A stretch of 64,000 nt of DNA from Procambarus clarkii (GCF_040958095.1 NC_091188.1:9680770-9744769), one strand, 5' to 3'. Shown: positions 23,561 through 35,652, counted from the stretch's first letter. Numbers and translations: made by a program. The notes: a model not told the origin generated them from the letters alone.

Positions 23561-23689
23561 GTCACTATTGTTCAGTAGCTGGTGGCATTGCTGAGGTATG
23601 GAAGTGTGGAAGTGGTGCGCGGGGACAATGCGAGGCTCCTTCTGCCTTGATAACCACACCGTCACTTTGACAAAACCTGACGGTCACAT

Positions 23690-23822
23690 TCTCCCTCCAC
23701 CATCTCCTCGCCACCACCGCCCTCCACCATCTCCTCGCCACCACCGTCCTCCACCATCTCCTCGCCACCACCGCCCTCCACCATCTCCTCGCCACCACCG
23801 TCCTCCACCATCTCCCTCACCG
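23690..23822. repeat. 27-bp minisatellite, 5 copies
   Basis: The unit is CCACCATCTCCTCGCCACCA then CCGCCCT, with G/T variation. Strongly pyrimidine-biased. Confidence 0.93.
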
Positions 23823-24306
23823 GAACGTGCCCCACCACCATCACTTGACAGCTAAAAGTGTGTGTGTGTGTGTATTAGTATTAACCGGGTTGGGAAGGAC
23901 GTTTCTTTACTAGCTCGTCCCTTAAGAAAAGTCCGCTATTATAATCGTCCGGAGAATGAGACGTCGTGACGTTCCTGTGTGAGAAAACGTGTAGCCTGAG
24001 GAGATTAAAGTGACAGCAGTGAAGCCTCGTCGAGCTCCGCCGGTGACACTCCGTCACTGCTCTCTTTATTGTGGGGCTCTGTACTCACATTTCCTCGTGA
24101 TGAAGTCGGCGCTTAACCCCCTGACTGTTTGGTCCCGCCTCTCAACAGTCGATCTACTGGTGTACAGACACCTTGAATGTGGAGCATCACTGAAGAACTG
24201 GTTCACCGCGCCAAACTTGGGCGCCCTATGAAATATCTTGAACGTAACCCCTGTGTACACCAGCCCCGAAACACAGGGACCTCGCAGCACCTCTGGGAAC
24301 GCACCA

Positions 24307-24560
24307 GGGGCCAGATTCACGAAGCAGTTACCCAAGCACTTACGAACCTGTACATCTTTTCTCAATCTTTGGCGACTATGTTTACCACTATTAAACAGTT
24401 AATGAGCTCCGAAGCACCAGGAGGCTGTTTATAACAATATCAACAGTTGATTGGGAAGTAAGTTTTCATGCTTGTAAACTGTTTAATAAATGTAACCAAA
24501 GCCGTCAAAGATTGAGGAAAAAATGAACACGTTCGTAAGTGCTTTCGTGAATCTGGTCCC
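24307..24560. mobile_element. Foldback MITE family M1, copy 2
   Basis: Left end GGGGCCAGATTCACGAAGCA; right end GTGCTTTCGTGAATCTGG then TCCC. Interior as in the copy at 2698. Confidence 0.88.
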
Positions 24561-25718
24561 AGGCAACCTTCTGGCCCCAGAGAGCGGGAGGTAGAGCGGC
24601 AGCTGTCTATCTTGGACACCCGGTTATCCAGCTATTGTGATCATCCGATTTTCAGGCGCTGAGATTGGGTACTCAGCCAATATCGTCGCAGATTGGCTGA
24701 GCACCTGAGCCCCCGCTAGTCATCTCTTATGTTAATTGAGGCAAGTGTCGCGACACTCCACTAAGCCCCGGATGTGTCACCGGCAATCATAACACTGAGC
24801 ACTGAGCATAACATAGCACTGAGCATAACATAGCACTGAGCAGGCGGTAATCCCCTTGTACCGGCGGCACAGATACTGAAACAGCAACGTTAAGCCAGTT
24901 TGGCAAACAACCAAAGGAATGTCTTGAGGTTAGTGCACTACTGCGTAGACATTGTCTAGAGAGTGACTGACCAGCCGCTGTCTTGATGAAGTTTGATCAG
25001 GAAAAATTTCTAGTGGAAATTGGAATTTATTTCTTGATGGCAATGTGGTTATGATAATGTTAAGTATTCATTGCTCGAAATTAACTCTTTACAAAGCAGG
25101 GAGAGAAGCCTAGCTTTCACGATGAATTTAAATTGTTTAAATGTGCATTGTTACTTTATTTTGGTTGAATTATTTTATCATTTACTCATATGGTTGTGTT
25201 TTCATGTCAGTAAAACCCCCGAAAGTGTTGATGTCTGATTATAACCAATCTCTCAGTTAATTTGTTATGCTGATCAGCCGCAAAAGTGACTTCCAATCCT
25301 AAAATAGGAATCTGCGGGTTATTGAGGCTGCGCGTGTGAAAAACGAAATACAAAAGAATTTTCCATTTTGTGTATGTTATTATTATCATCTTAACTCTTG
25401 TGGGTTGTGATGAGATCTGCCATTTATGTGTATTTTAGTTTGTGTTTGATAGGGTATGCTTAGGGGTGCCTTCTCGCCATGCCCTGTGGCTGGGGGGGAT
25501 TGGTGCTCTGAAGCTACATAAACACCCTATACCCCCCCCCCCTGAAGTGGCAAGGGCAGTTAGGGGACAAGAATGACTACCACGAAGCTGCAGTGATGCT
25601 GCATTGTGACTCTTTGTATCCTATCTGTTAGGTACTCCTCTGCCTACTCCTGTTTGTGTTGTAGACATGAATGCAAAACTGTTTCAAAGACTACATTTTT
25701 TTAGGGGGGGGGGAGGAT
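24561..25718. other. Intergenic sequence without recognised genes
   Basis: A small direct repeat (ACTGAGCATAACATAGC) lies near 24800-24840. The remainder is featureless apart from C/G runs near 25530 and 25705. Confidence 0.5.
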
Positions 25719-25835
25719 GGAAATTGAAATTGAAATAAGTTTATTGAGGTAAAATACACACAAAGGGATGAGGTAGCTCAAGCTATTCTCACCCCGTTCA
25801 GTACAACGTGTTAATACACACATAGACACACATAG
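25719..25835. mobile_element. Interspersed repeat family F, copy 2
   Basis: AAATTGAAATTGAAATAAGT and ACACAAAGGGATGAGGTAGC as at 8783. Confidence 0.75.
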
Positions 25836-25976
25836 GGGGGAGGATAATCAAGAAATATGCAGTCCACCCATCCTGCTGTGCACTGTTTTCTGTTGCTTAA
25901 ATTTGTAATGAAACCTATCCTGGTTCCTTAGGACGATTTCCATTCTCAAAAGTTGTGTAGGTAACACAACACAGAG

Positions 25977-26162
25977 AAATCACAATAGCGTGATGCATCA
26001 AATGAACAAATCCAACCGGGAAATCAACTTGGTAGGTCAAGTTGATTTCCCGGTTGCAATTCTTATACCATGTCGTAGCTCAGTCGATTAAGGCAGCATC
26101 TGGGATCCTCTCAGACGTAGGTTCGAACCCTCGTCACGGCCCTTGTGGATTTGTTCTTGGAT
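25977..26162 (+). mobile_element. tRNA-like SINE family B with an inserted hairpin
   Basis: Left arm AGCGTGATGCATCAAATG..AACAAATCCA; tRNA-like box A TAGCTCAGTCGATTAAGGC and box B GGTTCGAACCC; right arm CCCTTGTGGATTTGTTC. Between the left arm and the tRNA-like part is a perfect 17-bp hairpin at 26014-26055. Confidence 0.8.
26014..26055. other. Perfect 17-bp inverted repeat, 8-nt loop
   Basis: Arms AACCGGGAAATCAACTT (26014-26030) and AAGTTGATTTCCCGGTT (26039-26055) pair without mismatch. Confidence 0.95.
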
Positions 26163-26311
26163 AGATACTTTTTTTAACAAATCTAATTATAAACATACAC
26201 CAACTTAGATTTTTGGAAGGGTTGTGGAGCGTGTGTTCAGTTCATCTTTGTTTTACTTCTCAGTTTATATATTAAAGAGAAGTATTGGTCTGAAACTAGA
26301 AACTGATCTAA

Positions 26312-26367
<56 letters not shown>
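26312..26367. repeat. (TG)n microsatellite
   Basis: About 27 TG units. Confidence 0.97.
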
Positions 26368-26534
26368 TGGATCGCCATCTTTGAGCACGAAGGGAAGCCT
26401 AAAACCACGTCAGCGTAAGTTCCTCTGTGAGTGAGACTGGACGATCTGCCACCTTATGAGCTCTCAAGATACCAGTTGAACCATTACTGTGCCACAGCAC
26501 GTGTAGGTTAAACCAGTACTGTGCCACAGCACGT

Positions 26535-26924
26535 GTGCAGGTTCTGAGTGCCATCTACCGTCGCATATCGAGAACAGAGAAGATGACAGGCTACTTCAGG
26601 GACATATTCTTCTGCATTTTGGAAGGTGAATCAACTCTGCCTAAATTTAACACAAATATGTTTAGTGCGGCCCTGGAGACCCCATTCAAATGTCAGTTGT
26701 TCTGTCCGGTTAACCATATACGGTTGAAAATGCTTTTTTCGGATGTGATCAGTATATGTGATTTTATAAAGGGTATTTTTAGAGCGAAACTGCTCGGGAA
26801 GAGAGAGTGGGAAGCCTGCCAGCTCGTGGAAGGTCACTCTGGAGCATGGGAAGGAAGAAAGGAATTATCAAGGGAAAGCGCCAAGTCATTATGGCTATAT
26901 AGCACTTGGAAGGGGTCGGGATAA
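26535..26924 (+). other. Unassigned 129-codon open frame
   Basis: It starts MQVLSAIYRRISRTEKMTGY and runs into SINE family C at about 26860, so its C-terminus is SINE sequence. No motif is recognised and no splice context is evident. It is probably not a gene. Recorded because 26535-26855 has no other explanation. Confidence 0.2.
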
Positions 26925-27013
26925 GGATCTGGGATGGGACGGGGGGAAGGAATGGTGTCCCACCACTTGGACGGTCGGGAATTGAACGCCGATCTGCATG
27001 AAGCGAGACCGTC
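26860..27013 (-). mobile_element. tRNA-derived SINE family C, copy 3
   Basis: TATCAAGGGAAAGCGCCAAG, ACTTGGAAGGGGTCGGGAT, and the head complement CACTTGGACGGTCGGGAATT. Confidence 0.75.
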
Positions 27014-27620
27014 TCTGGAGCATGGGAGATCTTGGGAGGATATCCTGGAGAGGGCGTGTCAATCACACGGCCTCGCCCGCAGGCCACAAGTGGGCCGTCA
27101 CCCTCTTATATCTAATCTGTGCTGTCGCTCTAACTACAATTTGTGTACTTGAGTACTGTGTGTCTTTCATTATTATCACATAACATTTGTAAAGTCATTT
27201 GAAAAATTGGTTTAACAAATTGTTTAACATTAAATTAAATTTACTTTTGTTATTTTATTATTATTAGTATTAATAAATTATTTTAAATAATATAATATAA
27301 TATAAATAAATAATATAAAATAAATAATATAAAAATAATATTATTATTATTAATAATAAAATATTAAATTAAATTAAATAACATTAAATTAAAATTGTTT
27401 AACAAATCAAATAGGTTGGTAGTATTACTCTATTAAACTTATGTGTAATTTGTCTATTTATGTTGTTGTGGCCAACACGAGTATTCGTGACAATATAAAT
27501 TATGTTAATTGTGCAGCAAAGAATATTTCTCTGTATCGTAATTCAATATTAGTTTACTATTGTTTATTATATAAGGCCCCGGACCTGCTCGCTCGCTACC
27601 TGAGTCACGCCTCCAAGCGG
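27014..27620. other. Very AT-rich intergenic sequence
   Basis: 27175-27420 consists largely of AATAATA/TTTAATTA-type short repeats. No gene is seen. Confidence 0.55.
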
Positions 27621-27621
27621 C

Positions 27622-30600
27622 CGCCAAGCAGTGTAGTGACAGTAGCGTGTGTGTGTGTGTACTGACAACAGCAGTGTAGTGACAGTAGCGTGTGTGTGTG
27701 TACTGATAACAGCAGTGTAGTGACAGTAGCGTGTGTGTGCGTACTGATAACAGCAGTGTAATGACAGTAGCGTGTGTGTGTGTACTGACAACAGCAGTGT
27801 AATGACAGTAGCGTGTGTGTGTGTACTGACAACAGCAGTGTAGTGACAGTAGCGTGTGTGTGTGTACTGATAACAGCAGTGTAGTGACAGTAGCGTGTGT
27901 GTGCGTACTGATAACAGCAGTGTAATGACAGTAGCGTGTGTGTGTGTACTGACAACAGCAGTGTAGTGACAGTAGCGTGTGTGTGTGTACTGACAACAGC
28001 AGTGTAGTGACAGTAGCGTGTGTGTGTGTACTGATAACAGCAGTGTAGTGACAGTAGCGTGTGTGTGTGTACTGATAACAGCAGTGTAGTGACAGTAGCG
28101 TGTGTGTGTGTACTGACAACAGCAGTGTAGTGACAGTAGCGTGTGTGTGTGTACTGACAACAGCAGTGTAGTGACAGTAGCGTGTGTGTGTACTGACAAC
28201 AGCAGTGTAGTGACAGTAGCGTGTGTGTGTACTGACAACAGCAGTGTAGTGACAGTAGCGTGTGTGTGTGTGTACTGACAACAGCAGTGTAGTGACAGTA
28301 GCGTGTGTGTGTACTGACAACAGCAGTGTAGTGACAGTAGCGTGTGTGTGTACTGATAACAGCAGTGTAGTGACAGTAGCGTGTGTGTGTACTGACAACA
28401 GCAGTGTAGTGACAGTAGCGTGTGTGTGTGTACTGACAACAGCAGTGTAGTGACAGTAGCGTGTGTGTGTACTGACAACAGCAGTGTAGTGACAGTAGCG
28501 TGTGTGTGTGTACTGATAACAGCAGTGTAATGACAGTAGCGTGTGTGTGTGTACTGACAACAGCAGTGTAGTGACAGTAGCGTGTGTGTGTGTACTGACA
28601 ACAGCAGTGTAGTGACAGTAGCGTGTGTGTGTGTACTGATAACAGCAGTGTAGTGACAGTAGCGTGTGTGTGCGTACTGATAACAGCAGTGTAATGACAG
28701 TAGCGTGTGTGTGTGTACTGACAACAGCAGTGTAGTGACAGTAGCGTGTGTGTGTGTACTGATAACAGCAGTGTAGTGACAGTAGCGTGTGTGTGCGTAC
28801 TGATAACAGCAGTGTAATGACAGTAGCGTGTGTGTGTGTACTGACAACAGCAGTGTAGTGACAGTAGCGTGTGTGTGCGTACTGATAACAGCAGTGTAAT
28901 GACAGTAGCGTGTGTGTGTGTACTGACAACAGCAGTGTAGTGACAGTAGCGTGTGTGTGTGTACTGACAACAGCAGTGTAGTGACAGTAGCGTGTGTGTG
29001 TGTACTGACAACAGCAGTGTAGTGACAGTAGCGTGTGTGTGCGTACTGATAACAGCAGTGTAATGACAGTAGCGTGTGTGTGTGTACTGACAACAGCAGT
29101 GTAGTGACAGTAGCGTGTGTGTGTGTACTGACAACAGCAGTGTAGTGACAGTAGCGTGTGTGTGTGTACTGATAACAGCAGTGTAATGACAGTAGCGTGT
29201 GTGTGTGTACTGACAACAGCAGTGTAGTGACAGTAGCGTGTGTGTGTGTGTACTGATAACAGCAGTGTAATGACAGTAGCGTGTGTGTGTGTACTGACAA
29301 CAGCAGTGTAGTGACAGTAGCGTGTGTGTGTGTACTGACAACAGCAGTGTAGTGACAGTAGCGTGTGTGTGCGTACTGATAACAGCAGTGTAATGACAGT
29401 AGCGTGTGTGTGTGTACTGACAACAGCAGTGTAGTGACAGTAGCGTGTGTGTGTGTACTGACAACAGCAGTGTAGTGACAGTAGCGTGTGTGTGTGTACT
29501 GATAACAGCAGTGTAATGACAGTAGCGTGTGTGTGTGTACTGACAACAGCAGTGTAGTGACAGTAGCGTGTGTGTGTGTACTGATAACAGCAGTGTAATG
29601 ACAGTAGCGTGTGTGTGTGTACTGACAACAGCAGTGTAGTGACAGTAGCGTGTGTGTGTGTACTGACAACAGCAGTGTAGTGACAGTAGCGTGTGTGTGT
29701 GTGTACTGACAACAGCAGTGTAGTGACAGTAGCGTGTGTGTGTGTACTGACAACAGCAGTGTAGTGACAGTAGCGTGTGTGTGTGTACTGATAACAGCAG
29801 TGTAATGACAGTAGCGTGTGTGTGTGTACTGACAACAGCAGTGTAGTGACAGTAGCGTGTGTGTGTGTACTGATAACAGCAGTGTAATGACAGTAGCGTG
29901 TGTGTGTGTACTGACAACAGCAGTGTAGTGACAGTAGCGTGTGTGTGTGTACTGACAACAGCAGTGTAGTGACAGTAGCGTGTGTGTGTGTGTACTGACA
30001 ACAGCAGTGTAGTGACAGTAGCGTGTGTGTGTGTACTGACAACAGCAGTGTAGTGACAGTAGCGTGTGTGTGTGTACTGATAACAGCAGTGTAATGACAG
30101 TAGCGTGTGTGTGTGTACTGACAACAGCAGTGTAGTGACAGTAGCGTGTGTGTGTGTACTGACAACAGCAGTGTAGTGACAGTAGCGTGTGTGTGTGTGT
30201 GTACTGACAACAGCAGTGTAGTGACAGTAGCGTGTGTGTGTGTACTGACAACAGCAGTGTAGTGACAGTAGCGTGTGTGTGTGTGTGTAGTGACAACAGC
30301 AGTGTAGTGACAGTAGCGTGTGTGTGTACTGACAACAGCAGTGTAGTGACAGTAGCGTGTGTGTGTACTGACAACAGCAGTGTAGTGACAGTAGCGTGTG
30401 TGTGTGTACTGACAACAGCAGTGTAGTGACAGTAGCGTGTGTGTGTGTACTGACAACAGCAGTGTAGTGACAGTAGCGTGTGTGTGTGTACTGACAACAG
30501 CAGTGTAGTGACAGTAGCGTGTGTGTGTGTACTGACAACAGCAGTGTAGTGACAGTAGCGTGTGTGTGTGTACTGACAACAGCAGTGTAGTGACAGTAGC

Positions 30601-31118
30601 GTGTGTGTGTGTACTGACAACAGCAGTGTAGTGACAGTAGCGTGTGTGTGTGTACTGACAACAGCAGTGTAGTGACAGTAGCGTGTGTGTGTGTACTGAC
30701 AACAGCAGTGTAGTGACAGTAGCGTGTGTGTGTGTACTGACAACAGCAGTGTAGTGACAGTAGCGTGTGTGTGTGTACTGACAACAGCAGTGTAGTGACA
30801 GTAGCGTGTGTGTGTGTGTACTGACAACAGCAGTGTAGTGACAGTAGCGTGTGTGTGTGTACTGACAACAGCAGTGTAGTGACAGTAGCGTGTGTGTGTG
30901 TGTACTGACAACAGCAGTGTAGTGACAGTAGCGTGTGTGTGTGTACTGACAACAGCAGTGTAGTGACAGTAGCGTGTGTGTGTGTGTACTGACAACAGCA
31001 GTGTAGTGACAGTAGCGTGTGTGTGTGTACTGACAACAGCAGTGTAGTAACAGTAGCGTGTGTGTGTGTGTACTGACAACAGCAGTGTAGTGACAGTAGC
31101 GTGTGTGTGTGTGTACTG
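27622..31118. repeat. 3.5-kb minisatellite, 39-43-bp unit, about 85 copies
   Basis: The unit is ACAGCAGTGTAGTGACAGTA, then GC(GT)n, then ACTGACA. The internal (GT)n varies from about 4 to 8 repeats, and other sites vary as ACAACAG/ATAACAG, GTAGTG/GTAATG and GTGTGT/GTGCGT. Combinations of these variants recur every few units, giving higher-order blocks (clear in 27700-29100). The minus strand has frames of over 1100 codons in all three registers, because no reading of the unit contains a stop. This is a compositional artefact. Confidence 0.98.
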
Positions 31119-31134
31119 ACAACACTACATCGTT

Positions 31135-31276
31135 TGTTCAATAAACCCCTGAACTATATGTTTAACACATCTCTCACCCTGTCCATGGAGGACAGAAGAA
31201 AATGTATATATGCTGGTTAGCATTGTAAATGTGTGGCCACGTCTGTGGTAGAAAATAATAATAATAATAATAAAAA
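31135..31276 (+). mobile_element. Retroelement 3' end, family G, copy 2
   Basis: GTTCAATAAACCCCTGAAC, ACACATCTCTCACCCTGTCC, GCTGGTTAGCATTGTAAATG, and an (ATA)n tail. It abuts the 3.5-kb array. Confidence 0.8.
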
Positions 31277-31610
31277 CTGCATCGCTGTAATTCAGCGGGA
31301 AGTGCTCGTGGGTCCCACAGTAGACATTGTCTGTGTGTGTCTGTCCAGCAGACGTCAGCCTTTTTTGTGGGACTCAGCAGACCACCGGATGAGTTTTAGC
31401 AATCAAGTCGAAGAGAAGATAAAGACCTTCACCGCATTTTCTTCTACAGTTGATCATATCTTGATGAGAGCGGTGGTGCAGGCGCTGCTCAGGCGGTTAC
31501 TGAACACAACCAGTGAACAGCAAAGTTGGTATGGCTATTAAGTTAAGGGAACTACCAGCTGCGAACGCCAGCCATGGATTTGGCGTCTCTACCGTATTCT
31601 TCACAGAAAA
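31277..31610. other. Unique-looking sequence without recognised gene
   Basis: A 102-codon frame (31233-31541) runs through it but starts inside repeat family G and has no known motif. Confidence 0.4.
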
Positions 31611-31612
31611 GC

Positions 31613-31745
31613 GTCGTGCAGGGAAGATTAAAGTAGAATGGTCCAGGACGGACCGAAACGTCGTCGTCCCTTCACCTTCTAGTGTGTGGTCTGGTTAACA
31701 TAATTTAGCCACGTTATTGTGACTCATCGCCTGCAAGATTAAAGT
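31613..31745 (-). mobile_element. Repeat family I, copy 1
   Basis: ATGGTCCAGGACGGACCGAA, CTTCTAGTGTGTGGTCTGG and GCCACGTTATTGTGACTCAT match in reverse the elements at 54050-54200 and 59661-59871. Confidence 0.75.
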
Positions 31746-32170
31746 AGGATAATGTGATGGACGTCCTCATAAAGAAAGATCTATACGGGCACGAAGTTTT
31801 AACCACAGACAGTTCAACTGCTTTTTCTTCGGGGGAAAATGAGAATCTTCACAGACTACTGTACCACACATGCGATGTTGGATAGTTAAGTCGGGACGCT
31901 GTACTGAAGCGCTGTAATGAACGATAAAGAAATACAGAAAAGTATGGAACAGAAAGGAAAATAAATAAATGAACTTGAAGATAATGAAGGGTTCGAGAGC
32001 CAGCTTTAATGGTGTGTAGTTCATAACTTAAATTATGAGATACAAAGGAGCAATAAATTGGTGAGACTTTCATGACTTTATTTGTGCTCTTGAGATGAAT
32101 CTACAGATTTTCTAAGACCAACTTGCAGAGTATTCTTAAACAATTTTCAACTTTGAGATCCCTGCAAGAC
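31746..32170. other. Intergenic sequence without recognised features
   Basis: No shared repeat or credible frame was found. Confidence 0.5.
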
Positions 32171-32177
32171 TTACCCG

Positions 32178-32346
32178 GGTGTTATACTCAAATTATATGG
32201 CGGTTGAGACATAACACTCTGAGTGTGTGGGAATACTGAGCCCTGCTGCAAGCACGGCTGGTGCTCCTCTGTCTGGCATGACGTCAGAGGCCTACTCGCC
32301 TGTGATTGGTTATGTCTCAACTGCCATATAATTTGAGTATAACACG
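32178..32346. mobile_element. Foldback MITE family M2
   Basis: Terminal inverted repeats of about 37 bp: GTTATACTCAAATTATATGG..GTTGAGACATAAC on the left against GTTATGTCTCAAC..CCATATAATTTGAGTATAAC on the right, with one mismatch. There is no coding capacity in the interior, and the target duplication is not clear. Confidence 0.8.
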
Positions 32347-32637
32347 AGTATAACACGAGTGCTATGTTGATATCCACAGAACACTACGGCAGCAAGATTA
32401 CTTCGTGGAAAAAAATGAATTTCAGTAAAAATTTATTTACCCTAAATACTTCAAGAAAGATTTCTGCACTATTTGAAGTCCTTCCTCCGTCGGTGTTAAT
32501 AAAGTACCAGAATATCTTCAGCTGGAAGTAACTGAGTTACAATGTGATGCTAAGTTGAGGGTAAAGTTTCCAAGTGTCGATGCTGGCAAGTTATGTCAAT
32601 ATCCGAGACCAAATTTTCCCCTCATTTTTACCCCGGA

Positions 32638-32938
32638 CAGGGAGCCGGTCGGCCGAACGGACAGCACGCTGGACTTGTGATCCTGTGGTCCTGGTCGGCC
32701 GAGCGGACAGCACGCTGGACTTGTGATCCTGTGGTCCTGGGTTCGAGCCCAGGCGCCGGCGAGAAACAATGGGCACAGTTTCTTTCACCCTATGCCCCTG
32801 TTACCTAGCAGTAAAATAGGTACCTGGGTGTTAGTCAGCTGTCACGGGCTGCTTCCTGAGGGGTGGAGGCCTGATCGAGAACCGAGCCGCGGGGACACTA
32901 AAGCCCCGAAATCATCTCAAGATAACCTCAAGATATTC
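32638..32938 (+). mobile_element. tRNA-SINE family A with duplicated tRNA head
   Basis: The head GGTCGGCCGAACGGACAGCA occurs twice in tandem (32646 and 32693), about 47 bp apart. A single body and the tail TCATCTCAAGATAACCTC follow. Only the second head continues into box B GGTTCGAGCCC. Confidence 0.85.
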
Positions 32939-33179
32939 CTGGCATTAGATGTTGTAATATAATTAGTATCGTTAGCACCTTTGTTTATATCTTTTCCGGG
33001 TGCTTGACCCTTGACCCTCCACCCCCTTGACGTGGGGGGGGGGGGGGGGGCGAGGTCTTCCTCGCCAGGGGCCCGCTTCCTGTAGAATCACGCGACCTTT
33101 GAAACCGCGATGGCAAATGAGTTTGACACCCCTGCTCTGGGTCATGCTCAAGCCTGGAGGGTGAGTGTGTAACATGCTC

Positions 33180-33380
33180 CAGCTTGGAAGGCCAGTGTGA
33201 CTCGTGTTAGACCTTGGAAGGTCAGTGTGACTCGTGTTAAACCTTGGAGGGGTCAGTCTGGCTCGTGCTAGACCTTGGAAGGGTCAGTCTGGCTCGTGCT
33301 AGACCTTGGAAGGTCAGTCTGGCTCGTGCTAGACCTTGGAAGGTCAGTCTGGCTCGTGCTAGACCTTGGAAGGTCGATTT
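33180..33380. repeat. 30-31-bp minisatellite, about 6 copies
   Basis: The unit is AGACCTTGGAAGGTCAGTCT then GGCTCGTGCT. It contains the inverted repeat GACCTTGGAAGGTC, so each unit can form a small hairpin. Confidence 0.92.
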
Positions 33381-33566
33381 GGTTCTATGGGTGTAGTTTG
33401 CGTATGTCTCCCCAATAGCAGCATAATTGTTGTAGGGAAACCTTCTCAATTTAAACGATTTAGCAATATATGAACAATCTTATATATATATTGATTCAAA
33501 CATCCAAATTACTGTCAGGAGCAAAGGCTTTAATATTACCTTCTCAAAGCGGGCCATTTTCCGCCA

Positions 33567-33760
33567 AGTCTGAGTGACGGGTGAGGTAATCACTCAGCCG
33601 TACCTCCAAGTCTGAGTGACGGGTGAGGTATAATCACTCAGCCGTACCTCCAAGTCTGAGTGACGGGTGAGGTATAATCACTCAGCCGTACCTCCAAGTC
33701 TGAGTGACGGGTGAGGTTATCACTCAGCCGTACCTCCAAGTCTGAGTGACGGGTGAGGTA
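33567..33760. repeat. 41-44-bp minisatellite, about 5 copies
   Basis: The unit holds CCAAGTCTGAGTGACGGGTG and ATCACTCAGCCGTACCT. TGAGTGA and TCACTCA are inverted within the unit. Confidence 0.93.
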
Positions 33761-34250
33761 ATGAGAAAGTGGTGCGCCCATTAAAGTTCAGGCCGTCAAC
33801 AGCGCCACACTGACGCGTGTTATACAGTGTTTACTTAAGGAACTGTAAATAGAAACCTGAAATTTCTGAAGGCGAGGTCGTGATAATGTGTTGGCCCAGA
33901 GCGGCCCGGCGGCGGAGTGGGGTCTAAAACCTGTACCAGCATCACCATTATCACGTCATATACCTCCTTCACTCTATATACAAAACAAAATTTCAACTCT
34001 TATTTTCCTCTGGTTAGGTTAGATTCAATTAGGTTAAGTTGGGTTAGGATCGATTAGGTTAAAATAAGTTAGGTAAGGTTAGATTTATGTAAAAAAACAG
34101 TAGTAATGACGTGGGGGATTACATACGTTTCTCAGGTCTTGGACCCCACTCGTCGTTGGAGGAGATGGCGGCCCACTGTCCGGGTTACAGCACGGGGCGT
34201 CCCGGGCCCGTATGGCAGGGGGTAGTTTCTTGGAACCCATAACACACGCC
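33761..34250. other. Intergenic, with a short GGTTAGGTT-rich patch
   Basis: 34010-34085 has irregular GTTAGGTTA motifs. No gene is seen. Confidence 0.5.
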
Positions 34251-34251
34251 C

Positions 34252-34500
34252 AGCTGCCTGCCTCTGCCCACGCCCGCCTCCCTCCAATACCTGCCCACAC
34301 CCGCCTCCCTCCAATATCTGCCCACACTCGCCTCCCTCCAATACCTGCCCACACCCGCCTCCCTCCAATACCTGCCCACACCCGCCTCCCTCCAATACCT
34401 GCCCACGCTCGCCTCCCTCCAATACCTGCCCACGCTCACCTCCCTCCAATACCTGCCCACACCCGCCTCCCTCCAATACCTGCCCACGCTCGCTTACCCA
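34252..34500. repeat. 27-bp minisatellite, 9 copies
   Basis: The unit is CGCCTCCCTCCAATACCTGC then CCACACC, with ACACCC/ACGCTC variation. Confidence 0.95.
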
Positions 34501-34896
34501 TCAGTACGCACGCATTATACAATGTATGTATGTGATATAACTATATAACCTGAGCTTGTAAAAGCACCTTAATCAACTTCAGTGATTAAGTGCTTAATTG
34601 CACACTAGTTTCTCGGTCAGCTATCTCACCCTGTCAGAGTAAAAGAGACAAATGTGTGTGAATGCATGTGTGTGTATATATGCATGTATATATGTATATG
34701 TACGTATATATCTGTGTGTGTATGTATATGTATGTGTATAAAGTACATATTGAAGCTGATCAGAATTGCATTTCACCTTTGTAAATGCACATTTATGACA
34801 CTTCGAACAATTTATGTAGGGCATACGTAAATCTATGTATTTACGTATGTAGGTTAGCTTAGCATTTTAAAAGTACCGAATCACCTTCTGTGGTTG
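34501..34896. other. AT-rich sequence with TATG/TGTA-type short repeats
   Basis: 34650-34740 is an impure GTATATATG/TGTG array. No gene was recognised. Confidence 0.5.
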
Positions 34897-35042
34897 ATTG
34901 TTCAATAAATCCCTGAACTATATGTTTAACACATCTCTAACCCTGTCCATGGAGGACAGAAGAAAATGTATATATGCTGGTTAGCATTGTAAATGTGTGG
35001 CCACGCCTGTGGTAGAAAATAATAATAATAATAATAAAAAGT
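34897..35042 (+). mobile_element. Retroelement 3' end, family G, copy 3
   Basis: GTTCAATAAATCCCTGAAC, GCTGGTTAGCATTGTAAATG, and an (ATA)n tail; nearly identical to 31135-31276. Confidence 0.8.
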
Positions 35043-35403
35043 ACGCCATGTGAAAGCTATAGACTCTTCCCATTTCCAATTAGCATTAAGCTAGTTGAAA
35101 ATAACAGCCAGCTCACTTTGTTTGTTTCTCCAAAGCAGGCAGGTGTCTGCATGTGATCCAACACGGTTATGGGTTTAGTGAGTCGTATACTAACCGACTT
35201 GTTCATTAAATGCTCACCTTAAAACATGACACCCGGCAGGTGTGTCTTCTGATTGTCATTTGACACACTGGCGCCTCAACACTCCGTGTCATGCAGGACT
35301 CACATCTGTATATACTATGAAAGCCATGTGTATGTGTTACAACAGCGAGGGGGTGACAGTGTACCAGGGGGGGGGCTATTTCAGACACGGGGTGACACTG
35401 ATA

Positions 35404-35652
35404 TATCTTGAGGTTATCTTGAGATGATTTCGGGGCTTTAGTGTCCCCGCGGCCCGGTCCTCGATCAGGCCTCCACCCCCAGGAAGCAGCCCGTGACAGC
35501 TGACTAACACCCAGGTACCTATTTTACTGCTAGGTAACAGGGGCACAGGGTGAAAGAAACTCTGCCCATTGTTTGCAATGCCCGGGATCGAACCCGGGAC
35601 CACAGGATCATAAGTACAGCGTACTGTCCGCTCGGCCGACCGGCTCCCCATG
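35404..35652 (-). mobile_element. tRNA-SINE family A, near full length
   Basis: Tail complement TATCTTGAGGTTATCTTGAG, box B complement GGGATCGAACCCGGGACC, and head complement GTCCGCTCGGCCGACCGGCT at the right end. Confidence 0.88.

Noticed and set aside
27505-31141. Three overlapping minus-strand open frames of over 1100 codons
   Set aside because: They are translations of one minisatellite in three registers, with no start context, domain or codon signature.
31233-31541. 102-codon plus-strand gene
   Set aside because: It begins inside the (ATA)n tail of repeat family G and shows no conserved motif.
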